From Flaviramulus_B aquimarinus (lineage in GTDB: Bacteria > Bacteroidota > Bacteroidia > Flavobacteriales > Flavobacteriaceae), in contig NZ_BAABJH010000006.1 of NCBI RefSeq assembly GCF_039543205.1, positions 62,001-126,000 of the forward strand: a stretch of DNA of 64,000 nucleotides. Reading direction: 5' to 3'. Of this stretch, positions 52,271 to 61,797 are shown piece after piece (the first letter of the stretch is position 1; every line of letters begins with the position of its first letter). A program made the translations under genes and the position numbers. Below the pieces are notes generated by a model. The model saw only the letters and a program-made list of their open reading frames with translations, did no database searches and was not told the DNA's origin.

Positions 52271-52432
52271 CCACTCAATATTTGTGAGTACACCGTAGCT
52301 AAGCAGGTCTAACGCACTTATCCGTCCAAGTAAGTTAAAATCGCTAACATGAGGTAATTAACAAAAATTATTTTCTAAACTGTTTTAATAATATATTTTT
52401 GATACTGAAAGGAGACTGCGACTGAAAACGGT

Positions 52433-54601
52433 TTATTTTTTAACGGCTTCAACCAATTCTAATTGCTCTAAACTTACATTGGTCGTAAACATGCCGTAAT
52501 TTACAACGGCTTTGTTTTTTTCGATTTTATCAATGCTTCCAATAGCACGGCCGTCTTCTAAGCGTACACGGTCACCAATTTTTAAAATGGGTTTTGGTTT
52601 GGGAGCCTTAATGGCTTTTTGTTTTTCGACTTTTTTCTTTTTACGAATTACGGCTACTTTCTTTTCAGCTTCTTGTTTGACTTGGGTCTCTTTTGCTTTT
52701 ATGGCCTTTTTTTGTTTTGCTGTAACTTTTTTGCGTTTAGAATTTTCTATTTGAACAACCTTAAAAAGCTCAGCCATTAATTCGCGTTTTTGCTTATTTT
52801 CAAAATACTTTTCGGCAATATCATTTACTTTTTGCCCCAAATAAATTAAACGCTGATTGCTGTCATACAATTCTTGATAGCTTTCTAGTTTTTTTTGGAT
52901 TTTTGCATTAATTCCTTCTAGTTTATCAGCTTCTTCAATCTTTTTCTTTTCGTTGAGTTTTAAGGACTGTCCTGTTTTTTCTAACCTGGAGCGCTCTTTT
53001 TGGAGTTTTGCAATGGTGGCATCAAAACGGACTTTACTACGTTCAATCTTCTTTTTTGCACGGTTGATTAAACTATACGGAATGCCATTTTTTTGTGCGA
53101 CTTCAAAGGTGAAGCTGCTTCCGGCTTGACCGATAACCAATTTAAAAAGTGGTTCTAGCGTGCGCTCATCAAACAACATATTGGCATTGAGCATATTGGG
53201 TAACTCGTTAGCCAGAATCTTTAGATTGGAATAATGGGTTGTAATAATCCCAAAAGCTTCTCGATGATAAAACTCTTCTAAAAAAGTTTCAGCCAAAGCA
53301 CCTCCAAGCTCGGGGTCACTTCCTGTGCCAAATTCATCAATTAAAAAGAGGGTGTTCTTGTTGCATTTCTTTAAGAAATAATTCATTTGCTTTAAGCGGT
53401 AACTGTAGGTGCTTAAATGGTTTTCAATAGATTGATTATCGCCAATATCACTTAAAATCCTATCAAATAAACAAACGTTGCTTCGTTCATGTACAGGAAT
53501 TAACATACCGCTTTGTAACATGACTTGTAATAAGCCAACGGTTTTTAACGTAATACTTTTTCCTCCAGCATTTGGGCCGGAAATTACAATAATCCGGCTA
53601 TCTTGTTTTAGTTCTATGGTTTGCGGAAATGTTTTTTCTTTCTTTTCTAAATTGTTTAAATACAGTAATGGGTGGTAGGCATCTCGCAAAAACATGGTTC
53701 TGCCTTCCGAGAATTCAGGAAGGATAGCATTCATGGATTTTGCATATTTCGCTTTTGCTGAAATGACATCAATGGCTATTAAAAAACGTTGATAATCTTC
53801 TAGTAATGGTAAAAACGGACGAATATAATCGGTGACTTCTTTTAGAATTCTTATAACTTCTTCATGCTCTTCATATTCTAAATTATTGAGTTCTCTAGAG
53901 TATTGTAGTGTTGTTTCGGGTTCAATATAAACAATGCTTCCTGTTTTACTACCGCCCATAATAGCACCTTTAACCTTGCGTCTGTACATGGCCTTTACCG
54001 CCAAAACACGTTTGTTGTCCACTACAGATTCTCGAATATCATCTAAATATTCCAGATTATGATAAGTATTTAATGCACTGCTAAAACTGGCGTTTATTTT
54101 GCCCTTAATTCGGTTTATGGATTGTCGTAAATCGAAAAGTAAATTCGAGGCATTGTCTTTTATATCGCCAAACCGATCTACAATAGCATCTACTTTTTCA
54201 ATAAGTATTTTAGTGACTTCAATATGCGATGCAAATTGATTTAAAGTGGGGTAGTAGTCTTCAAATTTCTTTAAAAAGGTTACAATGGCATTGACCGAAA
54301 TAGACATGGCTACAATTTTTTTTAAGCCATGAACCTCTAAATAGGTGTTTTCTATACGCAAAAACTTCAATTCTTTTGCAATGGTGTCAAAACCATGATT
54401 TGGTATACGATTATCGTTATAAAAAGAGGATAGATATTCGTTAGTGAGGTGTAACGATACTTGTAATTCGTTCTTTGTTTTATAAGGTAAAATCTCTAAT
54501 GCTTTTTCATGTCCAAGTGGCGTGATACAAAGCTCGCTAACCTGCTGTAAAACGGTTTGAAACTCTAAATCTTGTAATGTTTTTTCGTGAATATGAATCA
54601 T
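52433..54601 (-). CDS. mutS2: DNA mismatch repair-like ATPase MutS2
   Basis: 722 residues. The ATPase core shows VISGPNAGGKSITLKTVG (Walker A, about 340), LFLIDEFGTGSDPELGGALAETFLEEF (Walker B) and ITTHYSNLKILA. Clamp and coiled-coil parts follow (about 510-640), then a Lys-rich linker (KRKKVTAKQKKAIKAKETQ) and a short KOW-like domain (ILKIGDRVRLEDGRAIGSIDKIEKN). The C-terminal Smr nuclease domain normal in MutS2 is not seen. MutS2 proteins suppress recombination or rescue collided ribosomes. It is divergent from the DUF2911 gene. Confidence 0.92.
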   Translation of the reverse strand: MIHIHEKTLQDLEFQTVLQQVSELCITPLGHEKALEILPYKTKNELQVSLHLTNEYLSSFYNDNRIPNHGFDTIAKELKFLRIENTYLEVHGLKKIVAMSISVNAIVTFLKKFEDYYPTLNQFASHIEVTKILIEKVDAIVDRFGDIKDNASNLLFDLRQSINRIKGKINASFSSALNTYHNLEYLDDIRESVVDNKRVLAVKAMYRRKVKGAIMGGSKTGSIVYIEPETTLQYSRELNNLEYEEHEEVIRILKEVTDYIRPFLPLLEDYQRFLIAIDVISAKAKYAKSMNAILPEFSEGRTMFLRDAYHPLLYLNNLEKKEKTFPQTIELKQDSRIIVISGPNAGGKSITLKTVGLLQVMLQSGMLIPVHERSNVCLFDRILSDIGDNQSIENHLSTYSYRLKQMNYFLKKCNKNTLFLIDEFGTGSDPELGGALAETFLEEFYHREAFGIITTHYSNLKILANELPNMLNANMLFDERTLEPLFKLVIGQAGSSFTFEVAQKNGIPYSLINRAKKKIERSKVRFDATIAKLQKERSRLEKTGQSLKLNEKKKIEEADKLEGINAKIQKKLESYQELYDSNQRLIYLGQKVNDIAEKYFENKQKRELMAELFKVVQIENSKRKKVTAKQKKAIKAKETQVKQEAEKKVAVIRKKKKVEKQKAIKAPKPKPILKIGDRVRLEDGRAIGSIDKIEKNKAVVNYGMFTTNVSLEQLELVEAVKK

Positions 54602-54789
54602 TATTTAGTATAGCGTATAGAAATAAGAAACGCAAAGTTAAACATTCTGTTTGAGATAGTTTGCTCTGTTAAAACCTTCTTAATAAATAGTTAATTAACA
54701 GTTTGGGTAACTTGTTTAACAAAACCCTAACATCTGTGGTCGCGATTTCTACATACCTTGAAAACTCAATCAATAAATCATTTTAAAAT

Positions 54790-55884
54790 ATGAAAACGAA
54801 CAACAACCTTACAACATTATTTATGTGTCTTTTACTTAGTTTAAGTTTTAGCGCATTTGCACAATTAAACCTGCCACGCGGAAGTCAACAAGCTACTGTA
54901 TCCCAAAGGGTTGGTATTTCTGATGTTTCAATAACCTATTCAAGACCAAGTGTAAATGGTCGTGAAGTATGGGGAAAATTGGTGCCTTATGGGATGAACA
55001 ATCTTGGTTTTGGAACGGCTACTGAAGCACCTTGGCGCGCTGGAGCTAACGAAAATACCACCATTACATTTTCTCATAATGCTAAACTAGAAGGAAATCC
55101 TATTAAAGCGGGGACTTATGGTTTACATATTGAAGTTAAAGATGAAAACAACGCGACCATTATTTTATCTCATGATGCTAATGCTTGGGGAAGTTTTTAT
55201 TATGATGCTTCTCATGATGTTCTACGTGCCGATGTGGTGACTAAAACGGCTGCGCATAAAGAGTTATTGACTTATGAGTTTACTAATGTGCAGCCTAAAG
55301 CAACAACGGCTTCATTGTTTTGGGAGAAAAAAGAAATTCCTTTTAAAGTTGAATTCGATGTTACCGATATTGTTTTAAATGATTTTAGAGATAAATCGAT
55401 TGGCAATACAGGTTTTATTAGACAGAACTGGGAGAATATGGCTCGTTTTTCTTTAAATAATGGCGGCGACTTAAAAGAGGCTTTAGGTTGGATTGATGGT
55501 GCTATTGCAGGAAATTTTTATAGTCAGAAAACATTTAACAATCTAGCCATAAAAGGACAGATTCTTAATAAGCTTGGTAAAACTCAAGACTATGCCAAGC
55601 TCATGGATGAAGCCGCTGGTATGGCCAATAAAAACCAATTGAATACTTTGGGGTATCAAATGTTAGGAGCCAAGGATTACGATAGAGCACTTAAATATTT
55701 TAAGTTAAACATAGCAAATAACCCAACAGACGCTAATTCCTATGATAGTTTAGGTGAATGTTATAAAACTATGGGCGATAAGAAGAATGCTATTAAGTAT
55801 TTAAAAAAATCGTTATCACTTAATCCGCCTGCTAATGTTAAGGCAAATTCAGAAAAACTTTTAGCTGAGTTAGAGGCTTCATAA
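54790..55884 (+). CDS. Exported DUF2911 protein with TPR repeats
   Basis: 364 residues with a signal peptide (ending SFSAFAQ). Residues about 30-190 are a DUF2911 domain (VSITYSRPSVNGREVWGKLVPYG, IKAGTYGLHIEV, SFYYDASHDVLRADV). Helical TPR-like repeats follow, clearest at 300-350 (YDRALKYFKLNIANNPTDANSYDSLGECYKTMGDKKNAIKYLKKSL). A periplasmic or surface protein of unknown function. A bidirectional terminator separates it from the converging miaE gene. Confidence 0.8.
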   Translation: MKTNNNLTTLFMCLLLSLSFSAFAQLNLPRGSQQATVSQRVGISDVSITYSRPSVNGREVWGKLVPYGMNNLGFGTATEAPWRAGANENTTITFSHNAKLEGNPIKAGTYGLHIEVKDENNATIILSHDANAWGSFYYDASHDVLRADVVTKTAAHKELLTYEFTNVQPKATTASLFWEKKEIPFKVEFDVTDIVLNDFRDKSIGNTGFIRQNWENMARFSLNNGGDLKEALGWIDGAIAGNFYSQKTFNNLAIKGQILNKLGKTQDYAKLMDEAAGMANKNQLNTLGYQMLGAKDYDRALKYFKLNIANNPTDANSYDSLGECYKTMGDKKNAIKYLKKSLSLNPPANVKANSEKLLAELEAS

Positions 55885-55915
55885 AAAAATCATCAATCAA
55901 ATTACAACAGTTATT

Positions 55916-55949
55916 AAAAGCTCAATCATTAATTTGGTTGGGCTTTTTT
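55916..55949. terminator. Bidirectional terminator between DUF2911 and miaE genes
   Basis: AAAAGCTCAATC (55916-55927) pairs with GGTTGGGCTTTT (55936-55947), with A- and T-tracts on either side. The miaE stop codon lies in its right edge. Confidence 0.75.
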
Positions 55950-56529
55950 ATCCATGAATAGTTTCGGATTTACCATAGTTTTTAATCACTTCAGCTTCAA
56001 AATCTATAAGCTCTTGCCAGCGTTTATCAACATCAATGTCTTTTCCATATTTGCGTGCAAAACCTATAAATGTGGTATAATGCCCAGCTTCACTAATCAT
56101 TAAGTCATGATAGAATTTTGATAATTCTGGATCGCTTATTTTTTTTGAGAGTAATTTAAAGCGTTCACAGCTTCTTGCTTCTATCATGGCAGAAAACAAT
56201 AGTCTGTCCACCATGCTTTGTAATCTGTTTCCACCTTTGTTCATGAATTTATAAAGCTCATTAACATAGCTGTCTTTGCGTTCTCGACCTAATTTATAAC
56301 CACGTTTTTTAATAATATCGTGGACCATTTGAAAATGTTCCAATTCTTCTTGAGCTAAAAGGAGTAGGTCGGTAACTAAATCCTCATGTTCCGAGTTTAG
56401 GGTGATTATGGTTATGGCATTGGTTGCGGCTTTTTGCTCGCACCAAGCATGGTCTGTTAAAATTTCTTCAATATTTGACTCTACAATGTTTATCCAACGT
56501 GGATCTGTTGCTAATTTTAAACCAAGCAT
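55948..56529 (-). CDS. miaE: tRNA 2-methylthio-N6-isopentenyl adenosine-37 hydroxylase-like protein
   Basis: About 193 residues from the ATG at 56527-56529 (MLGLKLATDPRW). It is an all-helical di-iron protein: EILTDHAWCEQKAA, LAQEELEHFQMVHDII (ExxH), IEARSCERF and ISEAGHYTTFIGFA (ExxH) supply the four carboxylates and two His. MiaE hydroxylates the ms2i6A37 base next to the anticodon, needing O2. It stands 57 bp after the recG stop on the same strand. Confidence 0.92.
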   Translation of the reverse strand: MLGLKLATDPRWINIVESNIEEILTDHAWCEQKAATNAITIITLNSEHEDLVTDLLLLAQEELEHFQMVHDIIKKRGYKLGRERKDSYVNELYKFMNKGGNRLQSMVDRLLFSAMIEARSCERFKLLSKKISDPELSKFYHDLMISEAGHYTTFIGFARKYGKDIDVDKRWQELIDFEAEVIKNYGKSETIHG

Positions 56530-56586
56530 ATTCTTTGTTTTTAGCAAATGTAGCTATTTTAGTATTTAGTATTCGGTCTTCAGTAT

Positions 56587-58689
56587 TCAAGAGATATAAT
56601 TCCAAATATTTTTATACTTACCAAGTTGTTTATAAGTGTTTAAAATGACATTATTTTCAGGAAGAGAGAGTGTGGGGTCTATTTTTAGAGTGCTTTTAGC
56701 GTGGTGTCTGGCGAGCTGTAAAATATGACTATCCTTAATAATATCTGCGATTTTTAAGTTTAAAACACCGCTTTGTTGTGTTCCCATGATGTCTCCTGGT
56801 CCACGTAAGCGTAAATCGACTTCGGCGATTTCAAAGCCATCGTTGGTTCTTACCATAGTCTCTAAACGTGTTTTACTATCGCTACTCAATTTGTGACTCG
56901 TCATTAAGATACAGTAACTCTGTTCTGCACCACGACCAACTCGGCCTCTGAGTTGGTGTAATTGCGATAGCCCAAAACGTTCGGCGCTTTCAATAATCAT
57001 TACCGAAGCATTAGGTACATTAACACCAACTTCAATAACGGTAGTGGCTACCATAATTTGTGTTTCGCCTTTTATAAACCGTTGCATTTCATAGTCTTTA
57101 TCTGCAGGTTTCATTTTACCATGCACAATTGATATTTGATAGTCGGGCATAGGGAAGTCTCTAGCGATACTTTCATAGCCGTCCATCAAATCTTTATAAT
57201 CCATTTTTTCGCTTTCTTGAATTAAAGGGTAGACAATATATATCTGTCGTCCTTTGTCAATTTCATCACGAATAAACTTGAAAACATTGAGCCTGTTTTT
57301 ATCATAACGATGAACTGTTTTTATAGACTTCCTACCAGGTGGTAATTCATCAATTATGGAGATGTCTAAATCACCATAAACAGACATAGCTAAAGTTCGT
57401 GGAATTGGTGTTGCAGTCATTACCAAAATATGTGGGGGAGATGTGTTTTTACGCCATAATTTACTTCGCTGTGCAACCCCAAATCGGTGTTGTTCATCAA
57501 TGATGGCAAGTCCTAAATTCTTGAATTTTACTTTGTCTTCAAGTAATGCATGTGTGCCAATAAGTATCTGTAATTCGCCATTTTCTAATGATTCATGTAT
57601 AATTCGTCTTTTTGAAGTTTTAGTTGAACCTTTTAATAGTGAAATGCTGATATTTAACTTGTTACAAAACTCTTGCAATCCATTAAAGTGTTGGACTGAC
57701 AAAATTTCAGTTGGGGCCATTAAGCAGGCTTGAAAACCATTGTCAAGTGCTATTAACATTGCCATAAAAGCTACAATGGTCTTTCCTGAACCTACATCAC
57801 CTTGTAAAAGGCGATTCATTTGAGCATTACTTCCCAAATCAGCACGAATTTCTTTTAAAACACGTTTCTGTGCTCGAGTCAATTCAAAAGGTAAATGATC
57901 TTTGAAAAAGGAATTAAAATAGTTGCCAACATGTTCGAAAGGGAAGCCTTTTATCTTGGATTTATGGATTAGATTTTTAATGATTAATTGCAATTGAATA
58001 TAAAATAACTCTTCAAATTTTAGTCGAAATTGAGCACGGGAAAGTAGTTCTTGGGTTTTTGGAAAATGCACATTAAAAAGAGCAGATTGCTTGTTAATTA
58101 ATTTTAATTCAGAACGTAAACCATCTGGTAAAGTTTCCGCAAACTTTCCATTGGTTTCCAAAAATAATTGTTGCATGATTTTGCTAATCACACGATTTGA
58201 AATGCCTTTATTCGATAGTTTTTCTGTAGAAGGGTATATGGCTTGCATGGCAGAACGTAGGTTTTTTTCATGTTCTTCTTGCGGTTCCAATTCTGGATGC
58301 GCCATATTGAATTTTCTATTAAACCAATTGGTTTTTCCAAAAGCAACATAAGGTTTGTTTAGCTTTAAGTTTTCTCTAATCCATTTTTGTCCACGAAACC
58401 AAACCAATTCCATGGTGCCTGTGTCGTCTTGAAACGTTGCTACCAATCGTTTTCCTCGTTTTTGGGCAACCTCTTTAAACCCAGTGATTTTTCCAACAAC
58501 TTGTACATCGGCGTTATTACGTTGCAATTGATTGATTTTGTAATATTGCGTTCTATCTATATACCTGTTTGGAAATAAGTTAATTAAATCTTGATAGGTA
58601 TGAATGCCCAGCTCCTTGCGTAGTAAATCGGCACGATTTGGACCAACGCCTTTTAAGTAATCTATAGGGGTTTGAAGGTTGACAGACAT
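56587..58689 (-). CDS. recG: ATP-dependent DNA helicase RecG
   Basis: 700 residues, full length. The N-terminal wedge/OB domain (about 60-150, VVGKITGFKEVAQKRGKRLVATFQDDTG) binds branched DNA. Helicase motifs are LLQGDVGSGKTIVAFMAML (I), IIDEQHRFG (DEQH, II), MTATPIPRTLAMSVYGDLD (III), and ATTVIEVGVNVPNASVMIIESAERFGLSQLHQLRGRVGRG (V and VI). It remodels stalled forks and Holliday junctions. miaE follows on the same strand. Confidence 0.97.
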   Translation of the reverse strand: MSVNLQTPIDYLKGVGPNRADLLRKELGIHTYQDLINLFPNRYIDRTQYYKINQLQRNNADVQVVGKITGFKEVAQKRGKRLVATFQDDTGTMELVWFRGQKWIRENLKLNKPYVAFGKTNWFNRKFNMAHPELEPQEEHEKNLRSAMQAIYPSTEKLSNKGISNRVISKIMQQLFLETNGKFAETLPDGLRSELKLINKQSALFNVHFPKTQELLSRAQFRLKFEELFYIQLQLIIKNLIHKSKIKGFPFEHVGNYFNSFFKDHLPFELTRAQKRVLKEIRADLGSNAQMNRLLQGDVGSGKTIVAFMAMLIALDNGFQACLMAPTEILSVQHFNGLQEFCNKLNISISLLKGSTKTSKRRIIHESLENGELQILIGTHALLEDKVKFKNLGLAIIDEQHRFGVAQRSKLWRKNTSPPHILVMTATPIPRTLAMSVYGDLDISIIDELPPGRKSIKTVHRYDKNRLNVFKFIRDEIDKGRQIYIVYPLIQESEKMDYKDLMDGYESIARDFPMPDYQISIVHGKMKPADKDYEMQRFIKGETQIMVATTVIEVGVNVPNASVMIIESAERFGLSQLHQLRGRVGRGAEQSYCILMTSHKLSSDSKTRLETMVRTNDGFEIAEVDLRLRGPGDIMGTQQSGVLNLKIADIIKDSHILQLARHHAKSTLKIDPTLSLPENNVILNTYKQLGKYKNIWNYIS

Positions 58690-58797
58690 AAAAGCGAATT
58701 TAATTAATTCTCACGAAAAGGTGAATCTTATCATGTTGGAACTTTTAAGATTCTTATTAAAGTGGTAATTTGGTCTAATACTTGTTAGATTTTAAAT

Positions 58798-60744
58798 ATG
58801 AAAAACTTAATGCTTCTTTTATTTCTATGTATTTCTTCTTTTGTATTTGCACAACAAACGGAATATGTTGATTTTAAAACAGCTAAAGCAGATTTGAAAA
58901 TCATGCCTTTTGGAAAAGAAATAAAAGGGACTGTAATTTACGAATTTGAAATATTAAAGGATATCGATTCGATTTTTATTGATGCTAACAATTTTATTCA
59001 TTTAGAAGCTCTTTTTAGCGAGAAAATTTATCATGATTATAATGGTAAGCAAATTGTTATTAGAGCTAATTTTGAAAAAGGAAAAACATATCAAGTAGAT
59101 ATTGGTTTTGTAACTAACCCTAAAAAAGCTATGTATTTCATAGATTGGGATTATCAAGATGGAAACAGGCAAGTCTGGACACAAGGTCAGGGTAAATACA
59201 CTAGCAATTGGCTGCCAAGTATTGATGATATGAACGATAAAATTGAATTTGATTTATCAGTCACTTTCGACAAAGATTATGAAGTCATTGCTAATGGTTA
59301 TCTAGCAGATAAACAAATTAACGAAACTACAACAACCTGGCATTACGATATGCAAAAGCCTATGTCAAGTTACTTATTGGCATTAGCTATTGGTAAATAC
59401 CATAAAAAAACAGAGTATTCCAAAAGCGGTATTTCTTTAGAGATGTATTATTATCCAGAAGATTCATTAAAAGTTGAGCCGACCTATCGATATACCAAAC
59501 AGATGTTTGACTTTTTGGAAAACGAAATAGGCGTCTCATATCCGTGGCAAAATTATAAGCAAGTCCCTGTAAAAGATTTTTTATATGCAGGTATGGAGAA
59601 TACTGGTACTACTATTTTTTCGGATGCTTTTGTAGTGGATTCTATTGCTTTTGTAGATAAAAATTATGTGAATGTTAATGCCCATGAATTAGCGCATCAA
59701 TGGTTTGGTAATTTAATTACTGAAACTTCAGGAACACATCATTGGTTACAAGAAGGTTTTGCAACCTATTACGCATTATTGGCTGAACGTAGCGTGTTTG
59801 GTTATGATTATTACTATTGGCGATTATACGAATACGCTCAGGAATTGTTAGATCAAGATAGAGCAGGAGGCAGCACGTCATTATTAGACCCAAAATCAAG
59901 TAGTACGACATTTTATAAAAAAGGGGCTTGGGCGTTGCATATGTTAAGAGAAAAAGTAGGAAACAAGGCTTTTAAAACTGCTGTTAAAACATATTTAGAA
60001 ACCCACAAATTTAAAAATGTAGAAACCAATGATTTTATAAAAGAATTAGAAATTGCCAGTGAAAAGGATTTAAGTGGCTTTGTAAAAACGTGGCTTCTCA
60101 ATAAAAAATTTGATTATGATGCAGCTTTGGATAGTTTGGCTAAGTCAACTTTTATTCAAGAGTATTTAATGGTTGACTGTGAGGTGTATACATCCAAGTG
60201 TAAGAAATATTTGTTATCCGGAATTTCTAAGAAAGCTAAAAGAAAAATCGTTTCGCAAATTCCTAATCATATAAAAAAGGAGGATTTTAAAAACCATTTA
60301 AAAGTTCGTCAAGCCATTGCTCAATCTTTGCCAAAAGTTCCTGTAAAATTAAAAACAGATTACGAATCACTTTTGGATGACAAATCATATTTAACTATTG
60401 AAGTTGCCTTATTTAATTTATGGAAAAGCTTTCCTAAAGAGCGAAATAAATATTTAAACAAAACAAAAGATATTCAAGGGTTTAATGATAAAAATATTCG
60501 AATGCTTTGGTTGACACTAGCTTTAATTACGGAAGATTATCAACTAGAAAACAAAAAGCAATTTTTTAATGAATTGATTAATTATACAAGTCCGAAATAT
60601 GGTTTTGAAATTAGACAAAATGCGTTTCAATATTTAAATGAAATACAAGCTTGTAACATGTTATGCAAAGAGCGTTTAAAACAGGTAACCAAGCATCATA
60701 ATTGGCAGTTTTCAAAGTTTGCTAAAAGGATGCTTAAAGATTAG
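58798..60744 (+). CDS. M1-family zinc aminopeptidase, exported
   Basis: 648 residues with a signal peptide (ending SFVFAQQ). The exopeptidase motif appears as YAGMENTGTTIF (usually GxMEN), and the zinc site as NAHELAHQWFGNLITE with a downstream Glu 19 residues on (QEGFATYYALL), as M1 enzymes have. The last 200 residues are a helical domain. It frees N-terminal amino acids from peptides in the periplasm or on the cell surface. It is a single-gene unit converging on the PorP/SprF gene. Confidence 0.93.
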   Translation: MKNLMLLLFLCISSFVFAQQTEYVDFKTAKADLKIMPFGKEIKGTVIYEFEILKDIDSIFIDANNFIHLEALFSEKIYHDYNGKQIVIRANFEKGKTYQVDIGFVTNPKKAMYFIDWDYQDGNRQVWTQGQGKYTSNWLPSIDDMNDKIEFDLSVTFDKDYEVIANGYLADKQINETTTTWHYDMQKPMSSYLLALAIGKYHKKTEYSKSGISLEMYYYPEDSLKVEPTYRYTKQMFDFLENEIGVSYPWQNYKQVPVKDFLYAGMENTGTTIFSDAFVVDSIAFVDKNYVNVNAHELAHQWFGNLITETSGTHHWLQEGFATYYALLAERSVFGYDYYYWRLYEYAQELLDQDRAGGSTSLLDPKSSSTTFYKKGAWALHMLREKVGNKAFKTAVKTYLETHKFKNVETNDFIKELEIASEKDLSGFVKTWLLNKKFDYDAALDSLAKSTFIQEYLMVDCEVYTSKCKKYLLSGISKKAKRKIVSQIPNHIKKEDFKNHLKVRQAIAQSLPKVPVKLKTDYESLLDDKSYLTIEVALFNLWKSFPKERNKYLNKTKDIQGFNDKNIRMLWLTLALITEDYQLENKKQFFNELINYTSPKYGFEIRQNAFQYLNEIQACNMLCKERLKQVTKHHNWQFSKFAKRMLKD

Positions 60745-60787
60745 TAATGTTATTGTTTGGTCGAGAGCATTCGGGGTTTTGCTGTGA

Positions 60788-61783
60788 TTACTTTCGTCGT
60801 TCCAGATTAGCAGGGTTTCTACAAATTAAACAACCTGCTAAATAGGTGATTGAAAGTTCGTAAACACCATCGGTTCTGCCAATATCTGTCGTGTTTACAT
60901 CATAAGAAAATCCAAAACGTAATTGTTCAAATTCTAGACCTACAAAGGCATTTATTGAAGTTAGTAAATGGCTATTTGAATTGTTTTTCGCAGGATTAGT
61001 AACAGCCATAGCGCCTAGCATTAATTTTTCTAGCTTTATGGTCGCGCCAATATCTAATCGATTGTATTCGCCTTGTTGCATGTAGTTTGCAGAAATAATC
61101 ATGTCATTATAATCAAAATACGGGAATTTGTAATTGGCATGTAATGAATAAAAAATATCTAACGGTACATTGCCATTTTCAACAAATGAAATATTGGGCT
61201 TGTTTAAGTGTTTTATTGAAGCACCCAGCCATAAATCGGTGTCATTTCTGGTGTTTTTTTTATCGAAAACAAAACCAGCTGTAAAATCAAAAAAGTTTAT
61301 CTTTCTATTAGCATTAATAGCGAATGGATCGGATGAACTTGGATTTATGGTTCCGGAATTAATATTAATTTGATCAGATAAAACTAAGTTTCCAAAGTTA
61401 AAGGATTTTGCCCCAAAACCAACTTCAACAGCGGGTCTGAAATACCAATCGTTAGCCAATCTTACATGGTAAGCAAAGTTTATGTTGCCTTGTAAATGGT
61501 TGTAGTTGGTATTGTTTTCATGTTGGTTTAAAATGCTAAAACCAATACCACCTACATCTTCAATCCAAGAATTATAAAAAGCGTATTCGGTATCTACTCT
61601 TAAATCCAGGCTAGGCCATTGTGTTCTATGAATTAAACCAAAATACGAAGCGTCTTCAAAACCAGAAAATCCTGGGTTTAAAGTTTCAGGAACTAAAAAG
61701 TATTGAGAAAAAATGGGATCTTGAGCATGTACTTTTATTGAAAAGTAACTTATAAGGATTAGGGTCGCTATTTTAAATTTCAT
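60788..61783 (-). CDS. PorP/SprF-family T9SS membrane protein
   Basis: 331 residues with a signal peptide (ending KVHAQ). The family start QDPIFSQYFLVPETLNPGFSG (FSQY...NPA/G) and a beta-barrel pattern ending in VYELSITYLAG are present. These proteins work with T9SS cargo that has type B C-terminal domains, SprF being needed for SprB export. It starts 15 bp after the stop of the upstream SprB-like gene, which is just such cargo, so the two form an operon. Confidence 0.93.
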   Translation of the reverse strand: MKFKIATLILISYFSIKVHAQDPIFSQYFLVPETLNPGFSGFEDASYFGLIHRTQWPSLDLRVDTEYAFYNSWIEDVGGIGFSILNQHENNTNYNHLQGNINFAYHVRLANDWYFRPAVEVGFGAKSFNFGNLVLSDQININSGTINPSSSDPFAINANRKINFFDFTAGFVFDKKNTRNDTDLWLGASIKHLNKPNISFVENGNVPLDIFYSLHANYKFPYFDYNDMIISANYMQQGEYNRLDIGATIKLEKLMLGAMAVTNPAKNNSNSHLLTSINAFVGLEFEQLRFGFSYDVNTTDIGRTDGVYELSITYLAGCLICRNPANLERRK

Positions 61784-61797
61784 CTTTTGTAGTTACT

